Shown piece after piece: positions 11,020 to 18,763 of a stretch of DNA of 64,000 nucleotides. A program made the translations under genes and the position numbers. The notes beneath the pieces are model-generated. The model saw only the letters and a list, made by a program, of their open reading frames with translations, did not search any database and was not told the origin of the DNA. The DNA comes from Rhodobacteraceae bacterium UBA6197 (GTDB lineage: Bacteria > Pseudomonadota > Alphaproteobacteria > Rhodobacterales > Rhodobacteraceae): assembly GCA_002422085.1 (NCBI GenBank), contig DISZ01000010.1, forward strand, positions 135,438 through 199,437, read 5' to 3'. How positions within the stretch are numbered: the stretch's first letter is position 1; each line of letters opens with the position of its first letter.

Positions 11020-11505
11020 CTAGTTGCCCGTCCCTTGCGTGCCATCCAACGACGGCCCGCCCGTATCCGTGACCAGAACGATATTCGAGAAACCGCCCGC
11101 ATTCAGCGCGCCCATCACCTGAACCACCCGCGCATATTCGATCGCGCCATCCGCACGCAGATAGATCTTGTCGCTTTCACGTTCAGCCGCGATTGCCCGC
11201 AACCGATTGACCAGATCGGCCTCGGGAACCTCGGAATTCATGATCGCCACCACGCCATCGACGGTCAGCGAAATGGTCAGCGGTTCTTCCTGCTCGGTCG
11301 GCACCGATTGGGCGGCGGTCTTGGGCAGTTCCAACGGCACGCCCACCGTCATCAGCGGCGCGGCCACCATGAAGATGATTAACAGCACCAGCGCCACATC
11401 GACAAAGGGCGTGACGTTGATCTCGCTCATCGCGGCATGTTTGCCACGGGCACCGCGACGACGACGTCCGCCGCCGCCGGATTTTTTCATGACCCCTGCG
11501 CCCAT
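11020..11505 (-). CDS. tolR: Proton-channel subunit TolR (ExbD family)
   Basis: Inner-membrane partner of TolQ. The single transmembrane helix VDVALVLLIIFMVAAPLM carries the proton-path aspartate in FVDVALVLLI. It is preceded by a basic cytoplasmic tail (GGGGRRRRGARGKH) and the ExbD signature SEINVTPFVD. The C-terminal periplasmic domain has the usual YLRADGAIEYARVVQVMGAL pattern. At 161 residues it is slightly longer than E. coli TolR because of the N-terminus; an internal ATG at 11490 (MKKSGGG) is an alternative start. It begins three bases after the tolQ stop. Confidence 0.95.
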   Translation of the reverse strand: MGAGVMKKSGGGGRRRRGARGKHAAMSEINVTPFVDVALVLLIIFMVAAPLMTVGVPLELPKTAAQSVPTEQEEPLTISLTVDGVVAIMNSEVPEADLVNRLRAIAAERESDKIYLRADGAIEYARVVQVMGALNAGGFSNIVLVTDTGGPSLDGTQGTGN

Positions 11506-11508
11506 GAC

Positions 11509-12204
11509 TCAGGCGTCCAACTGGCGCGACAAGATGGTGGCGAATTCGTCCGCGAAGGCCTCATAGCCCGAGGCGATGCGGTCACTGTCCGCCGACAGCT
11601 TGTTGTAGAAAATGACCGCCGGAATTGCCGCCAGCAGACCAAGGCCGGTCGCCATCAGCGCCTCGGCAATCCCCGGCGCCACCACCGCAAGGCTGGTATT
11701 TTGCGAAATGGCGATTTGCTCGAACGCAACCTTGATCCCCCAGACGGTGCCAAACAACCCCACGAAAGGCGCTGTGGACCCGACGGTAGCCAGAAAGGGC
11801 AAGCCTGCGTTCAGATGCTCGGTTTGCTTGGCGATCGCCACATCCATCGAGCGGTCGATCCGGGCCTGCGCCCCGGCAATCAGCTCGCCATCCTGACGGT
11901 GGCTGCGCCGCCATTCCAGCATCCCCGCGGCAAAGATCTTTTGCGACGGTCCATCCGGCGCCGAGCCGATCTGATCGAACAATTCATCCAGCGGCTCGCC
12001 GGACCAGAACGCCCGGTCGAAGACCGACGCCTCGGTCTGCGCAAAGCGGTAGGAGATGAATTTTCGGATGATGATCGACCACGACCAGAAACTGGCCATC
12101 ATCAACAGGATCATCACCAGTTTAACGGTGAAAGAGGCACGCGCAAAAAGCGCAAGCAAGGAGAAATCAATCTCCTGCGCCATCGCAAGGGTCTGGGTAT
12201 CCAT
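11509..12204 (-). CDS. tolQ: Proton-channel subunit TolQ (ExbB/MotA family)
   Basis: TolQ forms the stator-like proton channel that powers TolA. Three membrane segments are visible: LVMILLMMASFWSWSIII near residue 32, AGLPFLATVGSTAPFVGLFGTVWGI near 135, and VVAPGIAEALMATGLGLLAAIPAVIFYN near 175, with the conserved Thr/Pro-Gly family residues. The protein is 231 residues. It is the first gene of the tolQRAB operon; 113 bases separate it from ybgC, containing the likely promoter and nested inverted repeats described separately. A second in-frame ATG at 12183 is possible, and neither start has a strong SD. Confidence 0.95.
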   Translation of the reverse strand: MDTQTLAMAQEIDFSLLALFARASFTVKLVMILLMMASFWSWSIIIRKFISYRFAQTEASVFDRAFWSGEPLDELFDQIGSAPDGPSQKIFAAGMLEWRRSHRQDGELIAGAQARIDRSMDVAIAKQTEHLNAGLPFLATVGSTAPFVGLFGTVWGIKVAFEQIAISQNTSLAVVAPGIAEALMATGLGLLAAIPAVIFYNKLSADSDRIASGYEAFADEFATILSRQLDA

Positions 12205-12226
12205 CTGTTACTGCTCGCCGGTTGGG

Positions 12227-12305
12227 CCACATTATCGCGGCTCTGATTAGCAGTGAAAATACACGAGGATCAGAGCGAAGCCAACACATCTACGTTATAA
12301 TGTGG
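12227..12305. repeat. Nested inverted repeats between ybgC and tolQ
   Basis: The outer arms are CCACATTAT (12227-12235) and ATAATGTGG (12297-12305). The inner arms are GCTCTGAT (12240-12247) and ATCAGAGC (12269-12276). Both pairs are exact. The block starts 13 bases after the ybgC stop and covers the putative tolQ promoter, so it may act as operator, as mRNA hairpin, or both. No T-run follows on either strand, which argues against a simple terminator. Confidence 0.6.
12256..12284 (-). promoter_or_regulatory. Putative tolQ promoter
   Basis: On the minus strand, a -35-like TTGGCT (12284-12279) and a -10-like TATTTT (12261-12256) are separated by exactly 17 bases. They lie about 50 bases upstream of the tolQ ATG. 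The inner inverted-repeat arm falls in the spacer. This is a consensus match only. Confidence 0.4.
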
Positions 12306-12318
12306 CGCAAAGGTCAAA

Positions 12319-12750
12319 TCAGTGCAGATTTGGTGCAAGCTTGCGTCGGAATTCGGCGGGAAGCCGCGCAGGTGCCCCGGTGTCATGCAGGCAAACCAGC
12401 GTCACTTGCGCCAGGAACAACCGTTCGCCACCGCGCAGCACCTCTTGCTCAAGCACGAACCGCGCGCCGGTCTCGGCCAACAATCGGGTCTCGACCGTCA
12501 GCACATCTTCGAATTTTGCCGGCCTGAGGTAATCCGCCTCGACCCGCCGCACAGCAAAAACGATGCCCTGATCGCGTTTCAGCGCCGTCTGATCCAGGCC
12601 AAGGCCACGCACCCATTCGCTGCGCGCCCGTTCAATGAATTTCAGATAGTTCGCGTAATAGACGATCCCGGCAAGGTCGGTGTCCTCGTAGTAGACGCGG
12701 ATCGGAAAGCTGTGGGTCACGGGAGGAGCCTCGCCATCAATATCTGACAT
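12319..12750 (-). CDS. ybgC: YbgC-type acyl-CoA thioesterase
   Basis: Hotdog-fold thioesterase of 143 residues, conserved as the first gene of tol-pal clusters. It hydrolyses acyl-CoA thioesters in the cytoplasm and is linked to phospholipid metabolism. The YbgC signature YYEDTDLAGIVYYANYLKF with the catalytic aspartate lies near residue 22. The ATG at 12750 has no clear SD; an in-frame GTG at 12720 (VTHSFPIRVYYED) has GAGG eight bases upstream and would match relatives that begin MTHxFP, so the true start may be GTG 12720. Confidence 0.93.
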   Translation of the reverse strand: MSDIDGEAPPVTHSFPIRVYYEDTDLAGIVYYANYLKFIERARSEWVRGLGLDQTALKRDQGIVFAVRRVEADYLRPAKFEDVLTVETRLLAETGARFVLEQEVLRGGERLFLAQVTLVCLHDTGAPARLPAEFRRKLAPNLH

Positions 12751-12805
12751 GGCCAGCGTAAAGCAGCGCGCTCAACCTGCGCAACCCTGACCTGTTCGCA
12801 CCGAT

Positions 12806-12944
12806 GGGGGGCCGCTGCCCCCCACGGGCCTTGCGGCCCTCCCCCCCGCGAGTATTTCGCCAAAAAGAAACCAGAGATCTTTTGATTCTATTTGGTTCAA
12901 ATACTCCGGGGGGTGCGGGGGGGGTGCGGGGGGCAGCGCCCCCC
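12806..12944. repeat. Dispersed repeat, inverted pair with GC hairpins
   Basis: Two copies of the repeat family face each other between ybgC and the next gene. The plus copy has GAGTATTT at 12850 and CCAAAAAGAAA at 12860; the minus copy is 12885-12914. The plus copy is preceded by hairpin GGGGGG/CCCCCC (12806-12823) and hairpin GGGCC-TTGC-GGCCC (12826-12839). The minus copy is preceded by hairpin GGGGGG-CAGCG-CCCCCC (12928-12944), seven bases after the stop of the 207-residue gene. It probably terminates that gene. Confidence 0.75.
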
Positions 12945-12950
12945 GCCCGG

Positions 12951-13574
12951 TCAACCAAAGGCACCAATGCGGGCCGCAAGGCGCAGCGCGTGGCTTGGAT
13001 CCTGAGTTGCGGCAGGCATGACCCGGTCATAGGCGGCACGGATCACTCCGGCCACCTCGGGGCGCAGCACAGCGACACCCTGCACCAATGCCAATGGCGA
13101 AGCTTCGGCAAAGGCGGCGGGGGCCCAGGCCAAGATCATTTGCACCGCCTGATTGAGAGCCAGAGTCGTGGCGGGAACTTCGCTCAGGGCGTTATCCATG
13201 CGTATGAAGGCAAAGCAGGCCTTGATTGCGCCAGCGTCGTCAAAGCGAAAGACCCGGTATTGATTGGCGCCGCCATCATCGAGTCGCACCACCATCTCGG
13301 CCAACCCGTCGATCAATTGGTCCAGATTCGGCACATCCAGCAGTTCGTGCCAGTCGCGAAAAAAGAAGATCATCAGATTGGCGCCGATCTCGGGATCGGT
13401 TTCCGCCATCGTATGGTTGGCAAGCGCTACTACCAGCTCGACCGCGCCCTTGATCGTGGCCAGGGTTTCCGCTTCGACGCCGAAGACCACCGGCACGATC
13501 GGCCGACCCCAACGGGCAAAGGAATAGGTGCCATCGGGGCGGGTGAACAGGGCGGCAATGGCGTCGGGGGTCAT
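12951..13574 (-). CDS. Conserved-looking hypothetical protein, 207 residues
   Basis: I do not recognise this family. The protein is soluble and acidic, with no signal peptide or membrane helix. It starts MTPDAIAALFTRPDGTYSFARWGRPIVPVV, and the central part has IFFFRDWHELLDVPNLDQLIDGL and a following strand-rich region with YRVFRFDDAGAIKACFAFIRM. Codon use is like the neighbours. The ATG at 13574 was chosen; upstream in-frame sequence reads as non-coding, rich in Cys, Arg and Pro. It lies 58 bases downstream of ruvB on the same strand and may be the tail of the ruv transcript. Its product could be involved in anything; no function is inferred. Confidence 0.7.
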   Translation of the reverse strand: MTPDAIAALFTRPDGTYSFARWGRPIVPVVFGVEAETLATIKGAVELVVALANHTMAETDPEIGANLMIFFFRDWHELLDVPNLDQLIDGLAEMVVRLDDGGANQYRVFRFDDAGAIKACFAFIRMDNALSEVPATTLALNQAVQMILAWAPAAFAEASPLALVQGVAVLRPEVAGVIRAAYDRVMPAATQDPSHALRLAARIGAFG

Positions 13575-13632
13575 GGGCAGACTCTGGCGTTGTAGCGTTG
13601 GGTTGCGGTGGCAGAGGGGGTTGGGCGGGGCG

Positions 13633-14661
13633 TCATCCCTCGAAAAGATCAAACTGACCGGGCGGCTTTGGCGCGGGCAGGCCCAGGTGCGACCAGGCCC
13701 GCATGCCCAGCATCCGGCCACGCGGCGTGCGCTGAATCAGACCTTGCTGCAAGAGATAGGGCTCGATCACCTCTTCTATCGCGTCCCGCGCCTCGGAAAG
13801 CGCGGCGCAAAGCGTTTCCACCCCCACCGGCCCCCCCATGTAATGTTCCGCGATCAGCGCCAGATAGCGGCGGTCGGCCCCATCAAGACCGAGATGATCG
13901 ACCCCGAGCCGGGTCAGCGAACTGTCGGCGATGGCTTGGGTCAAGCGCCCGTCGCCCTCGACCAGGGCAAAGTCGACGACCCGGCGCAAGAGGCGCCCCG
14001 CAATGCGCGGCGTGCCGCGCGCCCGGCGCGCGATTTCGCGGGTGCCACCCGGTTCCGCCGGAATCCCGAGCAGCCGCGCGCCGCGGGTCACGATCAGGTC
14101 CAGTTCGTCCTCGGTATAGAATTGAAGCCGGGTCGGGATGCCGAAACGGTCACGCAGCGGTGTCGTCAGCAGGCCCAGCCGCGTGGTGGCACCGACAAGG
14201 GTGAAGGGCTGCAACTCGATCCGCACGGTGCGCGCGGCGGGGCCTTCGCCGATCACGAGGTCAAGTTCGAAATCCTCCATCGCGGGGTAGAGCACCTCTT
14301 CGACGGCGGGGTTGAGGCGGTGGATCTCGTCGATGAACAGCACATCGTTGGTTTCGAGATTGGTCAGAATCGCGGCCAGATCGCCCGCCTTGGCCAAGAC
14401 CGGGCCGGAGGTCATACGAAAATTCACCCCCAGTTCGCGCGCCATGATCTGCGCGAGCGTGGTCTTGCCAAGACCGGGGGGACCGTGGAACAGGGTATGG
14501 TCCATCGCCTGCCCGCGCATCTTGGCGCTTTCGATGAAGACCCGAAGGTTGGCGCGGACCTCGGCCTGACCGACGAATTCCTCAAGCGCCTGCGGACGCA
14601 GCGCACGGTCGGTGTCGTCGGGCAGCCGGTCAGGGCGCAGGGCGGGGTCGGGCGTCATCAT
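13633..14661 (-). CDS. ruvB: Holliday junction branch migration ATPase RuvB
   Basis: AAA+ motor that drives RuvA-bound Holliday junctions. Walker A is HGPPGLGKTTLAQ near residue 60, Walker B/DEIH is VLFIDEIHRL, sensor I region GATTRLGLLTTPLRDRFG, and the C-terminal winged helix ends with TPRGRMLGMRAW. It is 342 residues, the usual length. Two tandem ATGs (14661, 14658) follow SD AAGGAA. It is encoded downstream of ruvA with a 127-base gap in which I see no gene. Confidence 0.97.
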   Translation of the reverse strand: MMTPDPALRPDRLPDDTDRALRPQALEEFVGQAEVRANLRVFIESAKMRGQAMDHTLFHGPPGLGKTTLAQIMARELGVNFRMTSGPVLAKAGDLAAILTNLETNDVLFIDEIHRLNPAVEEVLYPAMEDFELDLVIGEGPAARTVRIELQPFTLVGATTRLGLLTTPLRDRFGIPTRLQFYTEDELDLIVTRGARLLGIPAEPGGTREIARRARGTPRIAGRLLRRVVDFALVEGDGRLTQAIADSSLTRLGVDHLGLDGADRRYLALIAEHYMGGPVGVETLCAALSEARDAIEEVIEPYLLQQGLIQRTPRGRMLGMRAWSHLGLPAPKPPGQFDLFEG

Positions 14662-14788
14662 CTGGTGTTCCTTGGCGCCCGAGTGTCGGGCGAAAGCGGG
14701 GCGGTTTCAAGGGTGGCGGTTCATTTGGCCCGGCGGACCGCGGCATCCCCTGTGGTCCATGAGGACGATGCGCCAAGCCGATTGGCAC

Positions 14789-15457
14789 TCAGTCTTTCGG
14801 GGCCAGCAGGCGCAACGCCGCGCGGATCAGCCGGGCAGTATCGGTTGCCTCCGGGTTTTGCGAGGCCTCGGCGACGGCGGCGGCGGCGTCCGAGGCGTGA
14901 TAGCCAAGGTTGGTCAGGGCCGAAAGCGCCTCGGCTGTGAAGTTCACGGCCGGGGCGGCGGTCACCGGGGACGGTTTGCGCGGTTTGGCGGCAGGCTCAA
15001 GCACCTCGCCACCCGGCGCCAGATCGACGCTCAGCGCGCCGCCAAGCGCCATCACCGACGGCGCCTTGTCTTTCAGCTCCATCACCACGCGTTGAGCAAG
15101 CTTGGGGCCGACGCCGGGGGCGGCCTTGATCGCGGACCAGTCGCCCAGCGCCAACGCACGACCGACGCCCTCGGGTCCAAGCGTGCCGAGGATCGCCAGC
15201 GAGGCCTTGGCGCCAATGCCCTGCACCGAGGTCAGCAGCCGATGCCATTCCTTTTCCTGCAACGACGCAAACCCAAATAGCTGCAACAGGTCTTCACGCA
15301 CGAGAAGGTCGGTATAAAGGGCGCAGGCCTCGCCCACGGGCGGCAGGCTTGCCGCCGTACGGGACGACACATGAACGATATAGCCAACGCCGCGTACGTC
15401 GATCATCACCTGATCCATGGCGCGGTGAACGATGGTCCCGCAAAGCCGCCCGATCAT
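14789..15457 (-). CDS. ruvA: Holliday junction DNA helicase subunit RuvA
   Basis: Tetrameric protein that binds four-way junctions and recruits RuvB. The N-terminal OB domain (MIGRLCGTIVHRAMDQVMIDVRGVGYIVHV) is followed by helix-hairpin-helix motifs (LLTSVQGIGAKASLAIL and IKAAPGVGPKLAQRVVMELKDK). A C-terminal RuvB-contacting domain (ALSALTNLGYHASDAAAAVAEA) comes after a proline-rich linker. Length 222, slightly longer than E. coli RuvA. The ATG overlaps the ruvC stop as ATGA. Confidence 0.96.
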   Translation of the reverse strand: MIGRLCGTIVHRAMDQVMIDVRGVGYIVHVSSRTAASLPPVGEACALYTDLLVREDLLQLFGFASLQEKEWHRLLTSVQGIGAKASLAILGTLGPEGVGRALALGDWSAIKAAPGVGPKLAQRVVMELKDKAPSVMALGGALSVDLAPGGEVLEPAAKPRKPSPVTAAPAVNFTAEALSALTNLGYHASDAAAAVAEASQNPEATDTARLIRAALRLLAPKD

Positions 15458-15960
15458 GCCGCGCCCCGTTGCATGGCGCGCGCCATCCGGCCTGCCGATT
15501 GCAGATGGTGCGCGTGGCAGATCGCCACCGCCAGCGCGTCAGCCGCGTCAGGCCCCGCAAGTGTAATCCCCGGAAGCTGAAACTTGACCATATGCGCAAC
15601 CTGCCCCTTGTCGGCGTGCCCAACGCCCACCACCGCCTTCTTGACCGCGTTCGGGGCGTATTCGCCGACCAGCAACCCGGCCTGAGCCGGCACCAGAAGC
15701 GCGATGCCGCGCGCCTGCCCCAGCTTCAGCGTCGCCACCGCATCCTTGTTGACGAATGTCTGTTCGACCGCCGCCGCATCGGGGGCGAAGCGCGCCACCA
15801 CCTCGGTCAGCGCGACATGCAACGACAACAGGCGCGGCGCCAGATCCTCGCCCTCGGAATGGATGACGCCATTCGCGACATGGGTCAGGCGCGAACCCTC
15901 CATGTCGATCAAGCCCCAGCCAAGATTGCGCAACCCCGGATCTATCCCCAAAACTCGCAT
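15454..15960 (-). CDS. ruvC: Crossover junction endodeoxyribonuclease RuvC
   Basis: Resolves Holliday junctions by paired nicks. The RNase H-like fold is shown by MRVLGIDPGLRNLGWG with catalytic Asp7, the second acidic residue in AVEQTFVNKDAVATL near residue 67, and the C-terminal pair in GPDAADALAVAICHAH. Start at 15960 gives 168 residues, the normal size, with SD AGGG about six bases upstream; the extra upstream reading to 16041 is not family-like. First gene of ruvCAB. Confidence 0.96.
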   Translation of the reverse strand: MRVLGIDPGLRNLGWGLIDMEGSRLTHVANGVIHSEGEDLAPRLLSLHVALTEVVARFAPDAAAVEQTFVNKDAVATLKLGQARGIALLVPAQAGLLVGEYAPNAVKKAVVGVGHADKGQVAHMVKFQLPGITLAGPDAADALAVAICHAHHLQSAGRMARAMQRGAA

Positions 15961-16214
15961 GCCTGCCCTTTGTTCCCGCGGCTCTGTTGCCTTTTTCACA
16001 CGACTAGCACGAAAAGTGAACATCGCAAAGCCTGAAGGCACCCGATCGTCCGAAAGGCCGAAAGTTAACGCGCCGAGGGCTCAGACGACACAAAGCGACG
16101 CTGCAGTGCAGAAAATCGACACTTTCTGCCGGTTGCGGCACCGGGCGCATGGCTGGGCGTTAACCCCGCGCGCAGCCATGCAAATCGTGCATATCGGGAC
16201 TGTCTGCCCTGCGC

Positions 16215-16243
16215 TTGTTTTCATAATTTGCCGGGCCTATGTG
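16215..16243 (+). promoter_or_regulatory. Putative promoter of the DUF1127 gene
   Basis: The divergent region 15961-16297 (337 bases between ruvC and the DUF1127 gene) holds no gene that I can support. It contains TTGTTT (16215-16220), a 17-base spacer, and TATGTG (16238-16243), oriented toward the DUF1127 gene. Use of these boxes would give a leader of roughly 45-50 bases. Consensus match only. Confidence 0.4.
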
Positions 16244-16297
16244 CGCCTCATCAAGATAGATGCCCGTGCAACAAGCACTTTATGAAGGAATACGAAA

Positions 16298-16489
16298 ATG
16301 TCCGCCTATAACACCAACCCCGCTCTGGTTCATGCCGGGCACTTCGGTTTTGCAGGCAAACTGATGGCCAGCATCGCAGCTTGGAATGACGCCCGTCAAA
16401 CCCGCAACGAACTGGCCAAACTGACCGACCGCGAGCTGGACGATATCGGCCTGACCCGCGCTGACATTGATCGCGTCGCCCGCGCCTGA
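16298..16489 (+). CDS. DUF1127 small basic protein
   Basis: A 63-residue protein whose C-terminal half is the DUF1127 (YjiS-like) motif: WNDARQTRNELAKLTDRELDDIGLTRADIDRVA. DUF1127 proteins are short and common in Alphaproteobacteria. In Rhodobacter one member (CcaF1) is reported as an RNA-binding protein acting on sRNA maturation, and others are stress-induced. The N-terminal half (NTNPALVHAGHFGFAGKLMASIAA) is not conserved that I can tell. SD GAAGGAA lies seven to eight bases before the ATG, and a strong terminator follows, so it is monocistronic. Confidence 0.88.
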   Translation: MSAYNTNPALVHAGHFGFAGKLMASIAAWNDARQTRNELAKLTDRELDDIGLTRADIDRVARA

Positions 16490-16519
16490 GGCGCAACGTG
16501 CTTCATGCGGGAAACCGCC

Positions 16520-16552
16520 AAAGGCCGTGCCGGTAGATCCGACACGGCCTTT
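16520..16552 (+). terminator. Rho-independent terminator after the DUF1127 gene
   Basis: Perfect 10-bp stem AAAGGCCGTG (16520-16529) / CACGGCCTTT (16543-16552) with a 13-base loop, followed by CTGTTT. The A-rich left arm lets it work in the other direction as well, for the minus-strand gene ending at 16582. Confidence 0.85.
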
Positions 16553-16581
16553 CTGTTTGGCAAGATCACGATTGTGGCGGG

Positions 16582-16929
16582 TCAACTCATCAGGGGTTTG
16601 AGAAACGACGCCACACGCACCGTCAGCGGGTCGGCGCTTAGAATCCATGCCCCGGCCTGATCGGCAATGCTGCCTTTGAACAGCGCGTCGATCCGTTCGC
16701 CATAGGCATCGGCGCCAAGCTGCGCGTAAAGCCCGCCTTTGAACAGCAGCGCCCCGACAAGGATCATCGCCAGAGGTCGCAGCCACTTGTTGTGCCGTGT
16801 TTTCTGGCGGGCGGCATCGTAATAGGCCCTGCCCAACGTCCCGGCAGCCTCAAAGGCGCCACCGGCCCGATGGATCTGGTCGATCCGGTTCAGTCGGTGC
16901 TCAAAGTCTTTCATGTTTCGGTCGATCAT
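16582..16929 (-). CDS. Small single-pass membrane protein, unknown function
   Basis: A 115-residue protein that I do not recognise. An N-terminal amphipathic region (MKDFEHRLNRIDQIHRAGGAFEAAGTLGRAYYDAARQ) is followed by one hydrophobic segment (LRPLAMILVGALLFKGGLYAQLGA, about residues 51-73) and a C-terminal tail (YGERIDALFKGSIADQAGAWIL). The layout suggests an inner-membrane protein. Start at 16929 is preceded by GGGATG at about ten bases; 16938 and 16914 are alternatives. It lies downstream of prmA on the same strand, and could be co-transcribed. Confidence 0.6.
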   Translation of the reverse strand: MIDRNMKDFEHRLNRIDQIHRAGGAFEAAGTLGRAYYDAARQKTRHNKWLRPLAMILVGALLFKGGLYAQLGADAYGERIDALFKGSIADQAGAWILSADPLTVRVASFLKPLMS

Positions 16930-17019
16930 GGTGAGCATCCCAGTATAGAGCTTTGCTCTGAGAATTATTCCACCATCATGCGCCCAGCGGCCGCGTCTAC
17001 CAAAGGGAAATTGGGTCAA

Positions 17020-17889
17020 TTAGTTCCGTTTCAGAACCAATGTCGTCCAATCACCGTGTTCGTCACGTGAAACGAGAACAAAGCCCTCGGCTTCATAGGC
17101 CGCGATCACCTCGTCGGCCTGCGCGTGCAGAATTCCTGATAGAATCACATGCCCGCCGGGGCTGGTATTGGCACCCATTTCCGGCGCCAGAGACAACAGC
17201 GGCCCTTTGAGGATATTGGCAAAAATCAGATCATAAGGCGCACCCGCCGCCAGACGCGGATGGCCAAAGCCCGCCGCCTCGATACAGTCGACCCGGCCGG
17301 CCAGATCATTGGCCGCGACATTGGCCGCGGCTGTCTCGACCGCGACCGGGTCGATGTCCGACGCGATCACCGTTTCGGGCCAGAGCTTCGCGGCAGCCAT
17401 TGCCAGCACGGCGGTGCCGCAGCCGATGTCGGCCACCCGATGCGCCCGCAAGCCGGCGCGCTCAAGCCGGTCAAACGCCGTCAGACAGCCCAGCGTGGTG
17501 CCATGGTGGCCGGTGCCAAAGGCCATCGCCGCCTCGATCAACAGCGGGATGCTGTCGCCGGGAACCGCCTCTGCATCATGGCTGCCGTAAACAAAAAAGC
17601 GCCCCGCCACCACCGGCGACAGTTCGCGTTTGACGTGGGCTACCCAGTCGGTATCCGGCAATTCCGACACCGCGAAAGGCGCCGCGCCATGCGCCATGGC
17701 CAGCACGGCAAGGGCGGTTTCATCCGGTGCCTCGTTGAAGTAGCTGCCCACCTCCCAACGGTCGGAACCGTCTTCGATCTCGAAAACGCCAACGCCGTAG
17801 GGCTGGGGGTCAAGTTCCTCAAGATACTCGGCCAACGCTTCGGCCTGATCGCGGTCAGGAAGGGTGGTGAAGGCGGTGAAGGTGGTCAT
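17020..17889 (-). CDS. prmA: Ribosomal protein L11 methyltransferase PrmA
   Basis: Trimethylates ribosomal protein L11. The N-terminal substrate-recognition domain (about residues 1-95, with the conserved DPQPYGVGVFEIEDG) is followed by the SAM-binding domain: motif I VADIGCGTAVLAMAAAKLW, motif II IASDIDPVAVETAAANV, and the NPPF-like site replaced by DLIFANILKGPL, which is normal for PrmA. The 289-residue length is typical. SD AAGGAAAG precedes the ATG. No obvious functional link to msrA upstream. Confidence 0.94.
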   Translation of the reverse strand: MTTFTAFTTLPDRDQAEALAEYLEELDPQPYGVGVFEIEDGSDRWEVGSYFNEAPDETALAVLAMAHGAAPFAVSELPDTDWVAHVKRELSPVVAGRFFVYGSHDAEAVPGDSIPLLIEAAMAFGTGHHGTTLGCLTAFDRLERAGLRAHRVADIGCGTAVLAMAAAKLWPETVIASDIDPVAVETAAANVAANDLAGRVDCIEAAGFGHPRLAAGAPYDLIFANILKGPLLSLAPEMGANTSPGGHVILSGILHAQADEVIAAYEAEGFVLVSRDEHGDWTTLVLKRN

Positions 17890-18032
17890 CGGCGCAGCTT
17901 TCCTTGGGGTTGCGCGCAGCTAGGCGCTTTGCGGGGGCCGCGTCAAGCCAGACGCCACGCCCCCAAGGGCCTGCGCCGCCGCCCCGGGCTCCGGCACCGC
18001 TGCCTCGCCAGATCAACCGGCCCCTTGCCGCC

Positions 18033-18066
18033 CTTCAGCTTCGTTCAAATATCCCCCGCGCGGAGC
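18033..18066 (-). repeat. Dispersed repeat, A type, downstream of msrA
   Basis: Minus-strand copy: GCGCGGGGGATATTTG followed by AACGAAGCTGAAG. It begins about nine bases after the msrA stop and is preceded by a small GCGC-TCC-GCGC hairpin. It may take part in termination of msrA before prmA. Confidence 0.65.
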
Positions 18067-18074
18067 GCCAGATC

Positions 18075-18713
18075 TCAGACCGGCGCGCCGATCGGGCAAG
18101 AGACGCCAGTGCCGCCGATGCCGCAATAGCCTTGCGGGTTCTTGGCGAGGTATTGTTGGTGATACTCCTCGGCGAAATAAAACATCGGCGCGGGCAGGAT
18201 CTCGGTGGTGATGGCACCATATCCCGCAGCGGACAGACGGCCTGCATAGGCGCTGCGACTGACTTCGGCAGCGGCGGCCTGATCGGCGTCAAACGTATAG
18301 ATCCCCGACCGATACTGCGTGCCGCGGTCGCCGCCCTGCCGCATCCCCTGGGTCGGATCGTGGTTTTCCCAAAAAGTCCGAAGCAGCGCCTCGTAAGAGA
18401 TCTGGTCCGGGTCAAAAAAGACGCGCACGACCTCGTTATGCCCGGTCAGACCGGTGCAAACCTCTTTGTAGGTCGGGTTCGGCGTCACCCCTCCGGCATA
18501 GCCCACCATGGTCAGCCAGACCCCCGGCAAGGCCCAGAACTTGCGCTCGACCCCCCAAAAGCAGCCCATGCCGAACATCGCCTGCGCCATCCCGGGCGGC
18601 AGCGGCGCATCCAGCGGCCGCCCGGACAGGAAATGCGGCTCGGTGACGGGCATCGGGGCGGGGCGGCCCGGCAGGGCCTCGGCGGCGGTCGGCATTTGGG
18701 TTGGTCTGGTCAT
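18075..18713 (-). CDS. msrA: Peptide methionine-S-sulfoxide reductase MsrA
   Basis: Reduces the S-epimer of methionine sulfoxide in proteins. The catalytic motif GCFWG lies in MFGMGCFWGVERKFW, followed by the characteristic GYAGGVTPNPTYKEVCTGLTGH. A C-terminal Cys-containing tail (GYCGIGGTGVSCPIGAP) supplies resolving cysteines. At 212 residues it is a full-length MsrA of the E. coli kind. SD AAAGGGAG lies before the ATG. No MsrB is adjacent. Confidence 0.96.
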   Translation of the reverse strand: MTRPTQMPTAAEALPGRPAPMPVTEPHFLSGRPLDAPLPPGMAQAMFGMGCFWGVERKFWALPGVWLTMVGYAGGVTPNPTYKEVCTGLTGHNEVVRVFFDPDQISYEALLRTFWENHDPTQGMRQGGDRGTQYRSGIYTFDADQAAAAEVSRSAYAGRLSAAGYGAITTEILPAPMFYFAEEYHQQYLAKNPQGYCGIGGTGVSCPIGAPV

Positions 18714-18763
18714 GATGCGCTCCCTTTGCCAGACAGATAGGACCAGGCGGCACGAGTTTCCAG

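Noticed and set aside
10012..11382. 456-residue plus-strand frame antisense to tolA, Gly/Ser/Ala-rich, looking like a surface protein
   Set aside because: It mirrors the Pro/Ala/Glu low-complexity centre of TolA; no signal peptide or start signal.
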